Assembly (NCBI GenBank): GCA_003818205.1
Contig: RPRQ01000055.1
Location: 1-33,006 of the forward strand
Length of the DNA: 33,006 bases
Origin: Bacteroidales bacterium
Lineage (GTDB): Bacteria > Bacteroidota > Bacteroidia > Bacteroidales > Tenuifilaceae
Reading direction: 5' to 3'
This document shows positions 8,556 through 15,880 of this stretch, piece after piece. The translations under genes and the position numbers were made by a program. Numbering within the stretch: the first letter of the stretch is position 1; every line of letters begins with the position of its first letter. Under the pieces are notes generated by a model that did not search any database, was not told the origin of the DNA, and saw nothing but the letters and a program-made list of their open reading frames with translations.

Positions 8556-8714
8556 AAAGAGGGTGTCTAAAAAGACCATTTCACGCAAAGAACGCTAAGA
8601 TTTTCGCTAAGATCGCAAAGTAAATATAGTTACTAATCAATGCTTTGCGGTCTTTGCGTTTTCACTTTGTGGTCTTTGCGAGAAACTATTATTGACTTTT
8701 TAGACAGCCTCTTT
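8556..8714. mobile_element. Repeat element with 19-bp imperfect terminal inverted repeats
   Basis: The left end AAAGAGGGTGTCTAAAAAG (8556-8574) is the reverse complement of 8696-8714 with one mismatch. The interior is rich in the heptamer CGCAAAG and its complement (near 8583, 8613, 8644, 8652, 8671), forming nested inverted repeats. There is no coding capacity. Ends of the type GAGGnTGTCTAAAAAG resemble insertion-sequence termini, so a MITE is plausible; I see no target duplication. It lies between two convergent genes and could also terminate both transcripts. Confidence 0.6.
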
Positions 8715-8763
8715 TTTGTGTGGTAGTAAAAAAAAGGAGATTGTTTAAAAATCAACTACCTGT

Positions 8764-9444
8764 TCATCCTTTAAGGCTAATCTTTTCTAACATATCCTCT
8801 TTAAGAATGGTCAGCTCTTTTTTATTTATTGCAATAATTCCTTCTTTTGAGAATTCGCTCAGCATCCGACTGACACTCTCTCTCGAAGTGCTTATAAAAT
8901 CAGACAGTTCATTAATATTGAGTGGTAATTCAAACTTATTGGTTTTGTAGAGCTCGTGAGACATGCATAGCAAAATTTCAGCCAAGCGACCTGGCAGTTG
9001 CTTCTGCGACATATTGGTATATTTCTGATAATCGGCAAGTTCGTTTCGACATAGTTCAAGTATGATTTCGTATGCAAAACTCCCATTCTTAAAAATAAAA
9101 TCTCGAAATGTATCCAATGATATGAAACAGATGTGTGAATCGATTAATGCAGTTGCAGAATAATGGTTTACTTTATCGCCAAATGTTGTAGGGAGACCAA
9201 GGTAGGATGGTGCTTTCATTAGGCGTAAAATCTTATCACCGGTTGGACCCTTCATATGTATTTTTACAAGTCCTGACTTTAAGTATGCAATATTTGTTGC
9301 AAGAGATCCCTCACGAAAAATTACATCTCCCTTTTTAAAATTAATTTGAGCACAGTTAAGCTCAAGGGTCTCCAACTCCGAAGAGGATAAAAGCTTTGCT
9401 GCAGGTGATTTCAGACCACAAAGTCTACATTGAGGATTAGCCAT
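8764..9444 (-). CDS. Crp/Fnr family transcriptional regulator
   Basis: A 226-residue regulator with an N-terminal cyclic-nucleotide-binding-type beta-barrel (about residues 15-130; FKKGDVIFREG near 36-46), a dimerisation helix and a C-terminal winged helix. The recognition helix reads TSRESVSRMLSEF; the E..SR pattern is characteristic of the family. An N-terminal CRLC motif (C6, C9) and further cysteines could bind a metal, Fe-S cluster or support haem sensing, but this is not shown by sequence. It is transcribed divergently from the DsrE2-TusA-Qmo-like locus, with a perfect TGTGA-N6-TCACA site between them, so it is the likely regulator of that locus and of itself. An HcpR-like role (redox/NO sensing) is possible. 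Confidence 0.93.
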   Translation of the reverse strand: MANPQCRLCGLKSPAAKLLSSSELETLELNCAQINFKKGDVIFREGSLATNIAYLKSGLVKIHMKGPTGDKILRLMKAPSYLGLPTTFGDKVNHYSATALIDSHICFISLDTFRDFIFKNGSFAYEIILELCRNELADYQKYTNMSQKQLPGRLAEILLCMSHELYKTNKFELPLNINELSDFISTSRESVSRMLSEFSKEGIIAINKKELTILKEDMLEKISLKG

Positions 9445-9464
9445 TTTCTTATGAATTCTTTCGA

Positions 9465-9472
9465 CAAAGATA
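9465..9472 (-). promoter_or_regulatory. -7 box for the Crp/Fnr gene
   Basis: The minus strand reads TATCTTTG, an exact match to TAnnTTTG, 20 bp upstream of the regulator's ATG. The Crp-type palindrome at 9491-9506 would be centred roughly 40 bp upstream of the expected start site, a position typical for activation or autoregulation. Confidence 0.6.
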
Positions 9473-9490
9473 GAAAATGGTTTTCTATTA

Positions 9491-9506
9491 TGTGATAAAT
9501 GTCACA
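9491..9506. promoter_or_regulatory. Crp/Fnr-type operator TGTGATAAATGTCACA
   Basis: A perfect dyad TGTGA-N6-TCACA lies in the 169-bp gap between the divergent Crp/Fnr gene and the DsrE2 gene. The half sites match the Crp and HcpR consensus. A further TCACA half site occurs at 9524-9528. The position between two opposed -7 boxes makes this the probable binding site of the adjacent regulator. Confidence 0.7.
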
Positions 9507-9560
9507 TTCTCCCGTTATGGATATCACATTATAAATTACCAGTAATTTCTATGACTAGGA

Positions 9561-9568
9561 TACCTTTG
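9561..9568 (+). promoter_or_regulatory. -7 box for the DsrE2-TusA-Qmo-like locus
   Basis: TACCTTTG matches TAnnTTTG and lies 45 bp upstream of the DsrE2 ATG at 9614. No -33 TTTG is seen at the expected distance, which would suit an activator-dependent promoter; the Crp-type operator lies roughly 75 bp upstream of the expected start site. The box also argues against translation starting at the in-frame ATG at 9551. Confidence 0.55.
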
Positions 9569-9613
9569 TCGTGTTATTTAATTCACAATAAAACGATCTT
9601 AAAAAATATTGTC

Positions 9614-10159
9614 ATGGAAATTGAATTCGAAAAACAGCTCGTAGAACTTAAGAAAAAAGTTGGCAAACTTGAAAATGGTCGTAAAGATAAAATGACTCTT
9701 GTAGTTTTCTCTGGCGAACTCGACAAGCTAATGGCTGCAATGATCATTGCAACAGGAGCAACTGCAATGGATATGGAGGTTAAATTATTTTTCACTTTCT
9801 GGGCAACAGCTGCATTAAGAGACCCAAAAAAGAATGTAAAAGGAAAAAACTTCATGTCAAAAATGTTTGGTTTTATGCTACCTAAAGGGGCTAAGAAGGT
9901 AAAACTTTCTAAAATGCATATGGGTGGTATGGGCAAAGCAATGCTTGAAGGGTTGATGAAGAAAAAAGGTGTTAAGTCACTTCCTGAACTATTCCAAGTT
10001 GCAGGTGAGTTAGGCGTTGAGATTAACGTTTGTGAGATGTCGATGGATCTTATGGGATTCAAAAAGGAGGAGCTAATCGATTATCCAAAGATGAATATCT
10101 GTGGTGTTGGGACTTTCCTCGCCGATGCTGAGGAGAGTAAGATTCAACTATTCATTTAA
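9614..10159 (+). CDS. DsrE2-type DsrE/DsrF family sulfur carrier
   Basis: A 181-residue member of the DsrE superfamily, DsrE2 subgroup. A short N-terminal helix (1-25) precedes LVVFSGELDKLMAAMIIATGA, the typical DsrE2 start. Two conserved cysteines are visible: C140 in NVCEMSMDLMG and C163 in NICGVGTFL, the candidate persulfide carriers. A Met/Lys-rich insertion lies at 81-116. In sulfur-oxidising bacteria DsrE2 is commonly encoded with TusA and rhodanese and takes part in cytoplasmic sulfur transfer; some DsrE2 proteins are membrane-associated. The next gene here is tusA, which supports this role. An in-frame ATG at 9551 lies upstream of the predicted -7 box, so 9614 is chosen. Confidence 0.88.
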   Translation: MEIEFEKQLVELKKKVGKLENGRKDKMTLVVFSGELDKLMAAMIIATGATAMDMEVKLFFTFWATAALRDPKKNVKGKNFMSKMFGFMLPKGAKKVKLSKMHMGGMGKAMLEGLMKKKGVKSLPELFQVAGELGVEINVCEMSMDLMGFKKEELIDYPKMNICGVGTFLADAEESKIQLFI

Positions 10160-10161
10160 AA

Positions 10162-10249
10162 GGAATGATGGAATAATGGAATGATGGAAGAAAAGGCATT
10201 CTGGTAAAGTTTTCCAATATTCCAATATTCCAATCTTCCAGTATTCCAA
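10162..10249. repeat. ATTCCA/TGGAAT-type intergenic repeat
   Basis: The gap between the DsrE2 and tusA genes contains GGAATGATGGA twice (10162-10187) followed by a run of TTCCAATA-like units (10213-10249) in the complementary sense. They form an imperfect inverted repeat able to fold back on itself. Similar runs are common between Bacteroidota genes. It may lower read-through into tusA, but no U-tract follows. Confidence 0.55.
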
Positions 10250-10317
10250 ACCAAAAATAGGGTTAAAGCATAAATAGCAACTAATTAGTACAAATAATAA
10301 CTTTAAAAGATACAAAG

Positions 10318-10569
10318 ATGACAACCGAGGAATTAAGAAACTTAAAGGCAAATCAAACTGTTGATGCTCGTGGAACCGCTTGTCCAGGTCCTTTATTAGC
10401 TGCAAAAAAAGCAGTAGGCGATATTGAATCTGGTGAAATTATGGAGATTCTATCATCCGATGAAGGAACAAAGCACGATATTCCAAAGTGGTGCCAAAAG
10501 ATGGAGCATGAGTTCCTAGGCATTGTTGAAGAGGATAGCTATAGCAGATTATTCCTTAAAAAGGCTTAA
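10318..10569 (+). CDS. tusA: TusA family sulfurtransferase / sulfur carrier
   Basis: An 83-residue protein of the TusA/SirA/YeeD family, normal length for the single domain. The N-terminal VDARGTACPGPLL segment holds the CPxP motif with C22, the residue that carries the persulfide. A second Cys lies in the PKWCQKMEHEF region (C59), a segment conserved in TusA proteins. TusA accepts sulfur from a cysteine desulfurase or rhodanese and hands it to DsrE-type proteins. Its place between DsrE2 and the Hdr/Qmo-like genes suggests sulfur trafficking to that complex, not tRNA thiolation, though the latter cannot be excluded. A hairpin with a T-run follows the gene. Confidence 0.93.
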   Translation: MTTEELRNLKANQTVDARGTACPGPLLAAKKAVGDIESGEIMEILSSDEGTKHDIPKWCQKMEHEFLGIVEEDSYSRLFLKKA

Positions 10570-10577
10570 CTAAAAGA

Positions 10578-10616
10578 ATGTGAGTCTGCCAGTTTTGGTA
10601 CGACTCATATTTTTTA
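10578..10616 (+). terminator. Hairpin with T-run after tusA
   Basis: ATGTGAGTC (10578-10586) can pair with GACTCATAT (10602-10610), including one G-U pair, around a 15-base loop, followed by TTTTTATTT. This looks like a Rho-independent or partial terminator between tusA and the MvhD-like gene, which would set different levels for the carrier genes and the oxidoreductase genes. Confidence 0.55.
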
Positions 10617-10668
10617 TTTAAAGTATTGAAATATCTAGATACATCTCTTTACTCTGATAAAAATTGAT

Positions 10669-11097
10669 ATGTCTACCGAAACCTTTTCACCAAAAATATT
10701 AGTTTTCTCAACCGATAAAATCTCCGATCCGGGGATTGATCAGGCTGGGTTACGAAAGCTACACTACTCACCATCAGTATATGTAATTAGCTTGCCATGT
10801 TCATCGGGGATAAAGCCTCGTTGGATAATGAGAGCATTCAAACAAGGATTCGATGGTGTATTCATCGCTGCCGATGGGCACGAGTGCTCATATAGCCCAA
10901 AATGTGCTGAGCACACAAATACCATCATTGTGGAATCGCAAAAGATGATGAAGGAGAATAACATCAACCCCAAAAGGATAAGAATGGCTGCTTTGTGCTC
11001 TGTTTGCGCCGAGCCATTTGTAAGCCACATGGGGAACTTCTCAAAGATACTTTCTGAATTGGGAAGTTTAGAAACAGAAGTTTATAAAGCCCAATGA
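10669..11097 (+). CDS. MvhD/FlpD-type hydrogenase iron-sulfur subunit
   Basis: A 142-residue stand-alone member of the MvhD/FlpD/FrhD family of small [2Fe-2S] proteins that pass electrons to HdrA. The layout matches: a strand-rich start, SLPCSSGIKPRWIMRAFKQGFDGVFIA (C44 and the following helix), then GHECSYSPKC (C73, C79), the helix before INPKRIRMA, then C110 and C113. The central motif is divergent (normally a GC...CHY pattern), so the cluster ligands may differ. In QmoB this domain is fused to the C-terminus of an HdrA-like protein; here it is a separate gene just upstream of two HdrA-like genes, which suggests a split QmoB. No hydrogenase gene is nearby. Confidence 0.82.
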   Translation: MSTETFSPKILVFSTDKISDPGIDQAGLRKLHYSPSVYVISLPCSSGIKPRWIMRAFKQGFDGVFIAADGHECSYSPKCAEHTNTIIVESQKMMKENNINPKRIRMAALCSVCAEPFVSHMGNFSKILSELGSLETEVYKAQ

Positions 11098-11231
11098 TTT
11101 AAGATTGAAGATTAGCTTCGCTGAGCTCGCATGCTCGGTTAACGAATGTTGAATATTGATTTCTTAAATCTAAAATCGTTAATCGATATTCTTAAATCCA
11201 AATAATTAGTCACTGAATTAAAGTTCAATCT

Positions 11232-12560
11232 ATGTCAATAGATAAAACCAAATATGATGCCCTAGTAGTAGGTGGTGGAATAGCCGGACAAGAAGCAGCA
11301 CTGAGCCTTGCCGATATGGACTACAAAGTTCTATTGGTCGAAAAGGATCTTTCCATTGGGGGCAAGATGATTCACCTCAGCAAGGTATTCCCTACGCTTG
11401 ATTGCGCAGCCTGTATAACCACGCCTAAAATGTCGGAAACCGCAAGGCATCCAAATATTAATCTGCTGCTAAACACCAATATTTTAGAGATTGAGAAAGA
11501 TAATGGCATCTTCAGCATAGCGTTAACCATTCGCCCCAAGTATGTTAAGGAGGATTTGTGTACAGGATGTCAGCTATGCGAATGGGTTTGCCCCGTAATA
11601 GTTGACGATGGTTTTAATAATAATATGGTGGGGCGTAAAGCTATTTCAATAGCATTTAACCTTGCCAATCCAAAGGTAGCCGCCATCGACATGAACCATT
11701 GTATAAAATGCAAGAAATGTGAAATAGCTTGCGTCCCTAAGGCAATCGATTACTCCATGCAACCTCAGAATATTTCTATTGAAACCAAAACCGTCATCAT
11801 TTCCACGGGGTTCAACCTGTTTAAACCAGAAAACAAACCGCAGTATGGGTATGGCAAGTACCCCAATGTGATTGATGCCATGCAGATGGATAGGCTTATA
11901 GCTCCCACCCGACCTTACAACAGCGTGGTTAGACCCGGCGATGGAAAAATTCCCGACAAAATTGCATATGTTCTCTGCACCGGATCGAGGGACACTAGTA
12001 TCGAGAATGCAATAGGTTGCAGCGTTGATTGTGCCAATAACCCAATCTGCTCACAAATTTGTTGTATGTACTCCATTAAGCAAGCACAACTTTTAATGGG
12101 AGCACTTCCGTTAGCCGATATCACCATATACTACATGGATATCAGAGCGTTTGGTAAGGGATACGAGGAGTTCTATCAACAAGCTAAAGGAATGGGTGTC
12201 AGTTTTATAAAGGGGAAGATTGCCAAAATCACTCAAAAGGATCATAATAGCGGCGATCTGATACTTCGATACGAGGACGTCACGACAGGAACACTTAAGG
12301 AGGCTAAGCACGATTTGGTGGTTCTATCAGTAGGCGTTCTACCAAATAACGAGATCGCCAAAGTATTTACAAACCAGAAACTTGAACTCGATGACCAGCG
12401 ATTTATCAAACAGGTTGATGAATTGTTAAGTCCATCGTTAACTAGTATAGAGGGTGTGTTTGTTGCTGGTACAGCTGCTGGACCCAAAGATATACCCGAT
12501 TCAATCCTGTCTGCTGGCTCTGCTGCTTCGGAGGCGGCAAGCTATATTAATAATATTTAA
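11232..12560 (+). CDS. HdrA/QmoA-like FAD iron-sulfur oxidoreductase subunit
   Basis: A 442-residue HdrA-type flavoprotein. VVGGGIAGQEAA (12-23) is the FAD-binding Rossmann motif, followed by the E37-type acidic end of strand two. C58 and C61 (LDCAACITTPKM) match the conserved HdrA cysteine pair. Two ferredoxin motifs are inserted: C110/113/116/120 and C157/160/163/167, for two [4Fe-4S] clusters. A second Cys group (C263, C267, C273, C277, C278, with the CC of ICCMYSIKQA) is the HdrA cluster region. The C-terminal GVFVAGTAAGPKDI closes the FAD site. It lacks the N-terminal HdrA domain, as QmoA does. It probably pairs with the next gene as a two-flavoprotein core. Confidence 0.88.
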   Translation: MSIDKTKYDALVVGGGIAGQEAALSLADMDYKVLLVEKDLSIGGKMIHLSKVFPTLDCAACITTPKMSETARHPNINLLLNTNILEIEKDNGIFSIALTIRPKYVKEDLCTGCQLCEWVCPVIVDDGFNNNMVGRKAISIAFNLANPKVAAIDMNHCIKCKKCEIACVPKAIDYSMQPQNISIETKTVIISTGFNLFKPENKPQYGYGKYPNVIDAMQMDRLIAPTRPYNSVVRPGDGKIPDKIAYVLCTGSRDTSIENAIGCSVDCANNPICSQICCMYSIKQAQLLMGALPLADITIYYMDIRAFGKGYEEFYQQAKGMGVSFIKGKIAKITQKDHNSGDLILRYEDVTTGTLKEAKHDLVVLSVGVLPNNEIAKVFTNQKLELDDQRFIKQVDELLSPSLTSIEGVFVAGTAAGPKDIPDSILSAGSAASEAASYINNI

Positions 12561-12641
12561 GACGCTTCAGGCCTTACCGGTGGTGCTAAGGTCTTGAACA
12601 TAGCATCGTCTGTAAGTCACGCATTGATAAAAAAGAAAACG

Positions 12642-14612
12642 ATGAAACAACGAATAGGAGTCTATATATGCCATTGCGGGGGAAACATCTCCGACTACGT
12701 GGACGTTGAGCAATTAGGTAAGTTAATGGCCAAAGAGAATGGTGTCCTGATTTCGAAAAACGTGATGTTTGCTTGTTCCGACTCCACACAGAAGGAGATT
12801 GAACAGGATATAGAGGAGAACAAACTCGATTCCATTGTGGTTGCTTCTTGCTCACCTAAGCTTCATACCCACACGTTTCGCAATGTAGCCATTAGGGCAG
12901 GTTTAAATCCTTACAATTATACTCAGGTTAATATCCGTGAGCAATGCTCATGGGCACATTCCGACAAGCCCATGGATGCAACCATTAAGGCTTACGGTCT
13001 AATACGTGCTGGGATAAATCGTGTTTCTTACTCCGAGGTGCTGGAGAGCCTTGAAATTTCTGCACAAAAGGTTGTGGCAATAATTGGTGCAGGAGTAGCA
13101 GGAATGCGTGCTGCAGTTGACTTGGCTAGAATGGACAATCAAGTTTACCTTATTGAAAAGGGAAACACCGTGGGGGGGCATGTAGCTCAAGCTGGAAGGC
13201 TCTTCCCTACTAATGAGAATGGCAAAGAGGTTGTTGATAGGTTGTATCAGCGAATCAGACAGCAATCCAACATCACCCTATTCACCAATGCAACTCTCGA
13301 AAAAGTATCGGGTAGTATAGGGAACTTTTGGATTGAAGTGAAATTGGGTAGCGAAGAGCTAAAACTTAATGTTGGCTCAGTACTTGTTACAACAGGATTC
13401 GATTTCTATGACCCCAAGGAGGGAGAATTTGGCTACAGGCTGTCCGACAGGGTTATTACGCTTCCCGATTTTAATAAAATGGTGGAAAACAGTAAAGGCA
13501 AGCTGATTCACAATGGCAAATCTGTTAAAAGCGTAGCTTATATTTACTGTGTGGGTAACCGCCAGTCCAAAGGCGAGAACAGGTACTGCTCTCGGCAGTG
13601 CTGTACGGCAGCTATTCACTCATCGCTGCATGTGCATGAGAAATTTGAGGACATGACGGCATACCATCTTTTTCGTGATATTAGAACATACGGTAAGCAG
13701 GAGTTGCTTTATCAGCAATCATCAAAGAATGGCGATATCTACATAAGGTTTGAGGAGAAAGAGCCCCCTGTTGTTGAACTTAAGAATGGAAATCCAACCA
13801 TTAAGGTTAAGGATTACTTGACTACGAAGAGGGAGTTGACCCTCGATACTGATCTTGTTGTTCTGGTAACAGGCATGGTTCCCCGTACCGATAGCAATAG
13901 TGTATCGAGTAAACTTAAAATACCCATTGGCATCGATAGGTTCTTCAATGAGATTCACCCCAAGTTAAAGCCTGTGGAAACGGTAATTAAAGGGGTTTAT
14001 ATTGGAGGTGCCTGCCAGGGACCAAAAAACATTAATGAGTCAGTTCAATCGGCTCTTTCGGGTGCAGCAAAGATAAATGCTACCCTAAAAAGCGGTAATA
14101 TTAACCTTGAACCCATAATTGCCCGAGTAAATGCCGATTCATGCCTTTGGTGCGGTAAATGTGCCGAGGTGTGCGAATACGATGCTATTAGTTCAATTGC
14201 CAATGGAGGAAAACTGATTGCGGAGGTCAACAAAGCTACCTGCAAGGGCTGCGGTATTTGTGCTCCGACTTGCCCATCAAACGCCATTGAGTTGGCACAG
14301 TTCACCGATAACGAGATTGAATCGATGATTGATGGCTTAATGTCGAAAGCTGAAATAAGCCCAAGGGTAGAGTCGCAGCAGAATAATCAAAAAGCTGGTG
14401 TTCAAAGCCTTGCGGGTTATCCGAAAATTTGGCGCACCATTGCCAATGCCCTCGAAGGCAATACCCTAACAATACCCCAAATTGCAGAGAAAATTGATCA
14501 GGAAGCAAGTTTGGTAACCTGGCATTTGATGACCATGAACCGTTACGGTTTTGTTGAATCGGCTGGGCTCAACGATAACGAGGACTATTTCATGTACAAA
14601 CTTAAAAAGTAA
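12642..14612 (+). CDS. HdrA/QmoB-like flavoprotein with C-terminal winged-helix-like domain
   Basis: A 656-residue HdrA homologue. It starts with the HdrA N-terminal domain (RIGVYICHCGGNI, C10, C12; also C45, C70, C102), then a Rossmann FAD motif IIGAGVAGMRAA (147-158), the YCSRQCCTAA Cys region (C316, C320, C321), the closing GVYIGGACQGPKNI (451-464) and two ferredoxin motifs (C501/504/507/511, C534/537/540/544). Unlike QmoB it has no C-terminal MvhD domain; that function is encoded separately at 10669. Instead residues 593-656 look like a winged helix (IPQIAEKI...LVTWHLMTMNRYGFVE). It is an electron-transfer, possibly bifurcating, subunit. Start: the ATG at 12642 begins exactly at the family N-terminus; a TTG at 12594 is rejected. 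Confidence 0.88.
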   Translation: MKQRIGVYICHCGGNISDYVDVEQLGKLMAKENGVLISKNVMFACSDSTQKEIEQDIEENKLDSIVVASCSPKLHTHTFRNVAIRAGLNPYNYTQVNIREQCSWAHSDKPMDATIKAYGLIRAGINRVSYSEVLESLEISAQKVVAIIGAGVAGMRAAVDLARMDNQVYLIEKGNTVGGHVAQAGRLFPTNENGKEVVDRLYQRIRQQSNITLFTNATLEKVSGSIGNFWIEVKLGSEELKLNVGSVLVTTGFDFYDPKEGEFGYRLSDRVITLPDFNKMVENSKGKLIHNGKSVKSVAYIYCVGNRQSKGENRYCSRQCCTAAIHSSLHVHEKFEDMTAYHLFRDIRTYGKQELLYQQSSKNGDIYIRFEEKEPPVVELKNGNPTIKVKDYLTTKRELTLDTDLVVLVTGMVPRTDSNSVSSKLKIPIGIDRFFNEIHPKLKPVETVIKGVYIGGACQGPKNINESVQSALSGAAKINATLKSGNINLEPIIARVNADSCLWCGKCAEVCEYDAISSIANGGKLIAEVNKATCKGCGICAPTCPSNAIELAQFTDNEIESMIDGLMSKAEISPRVESQQNNQKAGVQSLAGYPKIWRTIANALEGNTLTIPQIAEKIDQEASLVTWHLMTMNRYGFVESAGLNDNEDYFMYKLKK

Positions 14613-14619
14613 TCGCACC

Positions 14620-15690
14620 ATGTCGCATATAAATCCTAATTTTGCCAAAGAACTTGAGAGATATGGAGCCAAGGATTTTAACCTTTGCTTTAATTGTGGA
14701 AATTGCACCGCAATATGCTCCCTTTCTACTAAGGATAACTCATTCCCCCGCGAGATGATTCGCTTTAGCGCATTAGGACTCGAAGATGATATTAAATCAT
14801 CGTTAAAACCTTGGATGTGTTATTACTGTGGAGAATGTAGCACCGATTGCCCACGTCAAGCCCATCCCGGTGAGCTGATGATGTCGCTCCGCCGCTGGTT
14901 AACAGCCAAGTATGATTGGACTGGCCTATCGGGCTTGTTATACAAACATCTATCAGCATATATTATTGGATTCCTTTTGGTTATTGTTGGGCTAATTGTA
15001 TTTGCAGCCAAACTCGATTGGAATCAGGAGAAAATAATGCATTTCGGTCATCTATTCGAGATGTTTGCCATTGCAGGAGTTTTTGCAATAATTCTTCTGC
15101 CTAACATTTTCAGAATGTGGTTATATACTATCGTTCGACCAAAGGTAAAGGCCACGGTTAAGGTTTACTACAAAGCTTTTTCGGAGCTATTGGTTCATAT
15201 GTTTACCCAAAAGCGATTCCTTGAATGCGAGAAATTGCAGGAAACACAAATCAAGTGGTTTGAGCACTTTATCTTGGTAATTGGATACCTTTCATTGCTG
15301 TTCACAACTGTTTTCCTTGATTGGTTCGGATCTGAGAATATGTTTATAATAGCACTCGGTTATGTTGAGAGCGCAATAATATTTGTAGTTACGTTCCTAT
15401 TCATCCTAAAGCGGGCAAAAAAAACAGAGGCTTTGCATAAATTCTCGCAACCCTCTGATTGGTTTTTTGTAATATGGCTCTTCCTGATGGGCATTACTGC
15501 TTTTTTGGTTCGATTGTTTATCGATATTGGCATTCTGCAAAACAACTTTTGGCTTTACCTAGTTCATATTTCGGTGCTAGTACAGTGGGCTATTATTATT
15601 GTCCCATTTGGTAAGTGGACTCACTTCCTGTACCGTTCATTTGCCATGTGCTTTGCAAGGATTTTGGAGTTAAATGACATGAAAAAATAA
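14620..15690 (+). CDS. QmoC-like HdrC/cytochrome b-type membrane subunit
   Basis: A 356-residue fusion. The N-terminus is HdrC-like with two [4Fe-4S] motifs (C23/26/29/33 and C67/70/73/77). The C-terminal two thirds has about six membrane helices (near 112-130, 145-168, 214-234, 247-264, 281-302, 312-331), as in HdrE/NarI-type cytochrome b subunits, with candidate haem-ligand histidines H141, H144, H216, H316 and H335. This is the architecture of QmoC, which links the soluble flavoproteins to the menaquinone pool. It starts 7 bp after the HdrA-like gene, so the two are translated from one message. The ATG at 14620 is chosen over an upstream TTG that lies within the preceding gene. A strong hairpin follows. 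Confidence 0.87.
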   Translation: MSHINPNFAKELERYGAKDFNLCFNCGNCTAICSLSTKDNSFPREMIRFSALGLEDDIKSSLKPWMCYYCGECSTDCPRQAHPGELMMSLRRWLTAKYDWTGLSGLLYKHLSAYIIGFLLVIVGLIVFAAKLDWNQEKIMHFGHLFEMFAIAGVFAIILLPNIFRMWLYTIVRPKVKATVKVYYKAFSELLVHMFTQKRFLECEKLQETQIKWFEHFILVIGYLSLLFTTVFLDWFGSENMFIIALGYVESAIIFVVTFLFILKRAKKTEALHKFSQPSDWFFVIWLFLMGITAFLVRLFIDIGILQNNFWLYLVHISVLVQWAIIIVPFGKWTHFLYRSFAMCFARILELNDMKK

Positions 15691-15728
15691 AAAAGAAGAT
15701 TTTTACGCCGAGAGCACAAATATAAATG

Positions 15729-15776
15729 AAACGCAAAGGTTCGTCGAGAGTTATTTATCAACGAACCTTTGCGTTT
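15729..15776. terminator. Perfect 16-bp stem hairpin after the QmoC-like gene
   Basis: AAACGCAAAGGTTCGT (15729-15744) and its exact reverse complement (15761-15776) enclose a 16-base loop. The hairpin ends in TTT and lies in a 221-bp gap before the DUF134 operon, so it probably ends the Qmo-like transcript. It also contains the CGCAAAG motif seen in the 8556-8714 element, so it may be a repeat family member used as terminator. Confidence 0.6.
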
Positions 15777-15864
15777 TATGTAGCATGACCCTGAAATATA
15801 TTCGACTTACGAATTGCTTTTCCAATTTCGCCCATTTATAAAAAAAAGATAAAAAACATTAATT

Positions 15865-15880
15865 ATGAACAATAGTTCAT
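15865..15880. promoter_or_regulatory. Palindromic operator ATGAAC-AATA-GTTCAT
   Basis: A perfect 6-4-6 dyad abuts the -7 box of the DUF134 operon and would cover the -33 region. A further GAAC half site follows at 15893-15896. The first gene encodes a predicted HTH protein, so autoregulation is the simplest reading. Confidence 0.5.

Noticed and set aside
9551-9613. Upstream ATG extension of the DsrE2 gene by 21 residues
   Set aside because: The predicted -7 box (9561-9568) lies inside it, and the DsrE2-type N-terminus starts at 9614.
9583-10062. A 159-codon minus-strand frame opposite the DsrE2 gene
   Set aside because: It is an antisense shadow of a well-supported gene and its translation is Ser/Pro/Ile-rich with no recognisable domain.
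12594-12641. TTG start for the HdrA/QmoB-like gene
   Set aside because: The HdrA N-terminal domain starts exactly at the ATG at 12642, and the 16 extra residues have no family support.
10318-15690. Complete dissimilatory sulfate reduction locus
   Set aside because: aprAB, sat and dsrAB are absent from the window, so only a Qmo/Hdr-like electron-transfer complex can be claimed.
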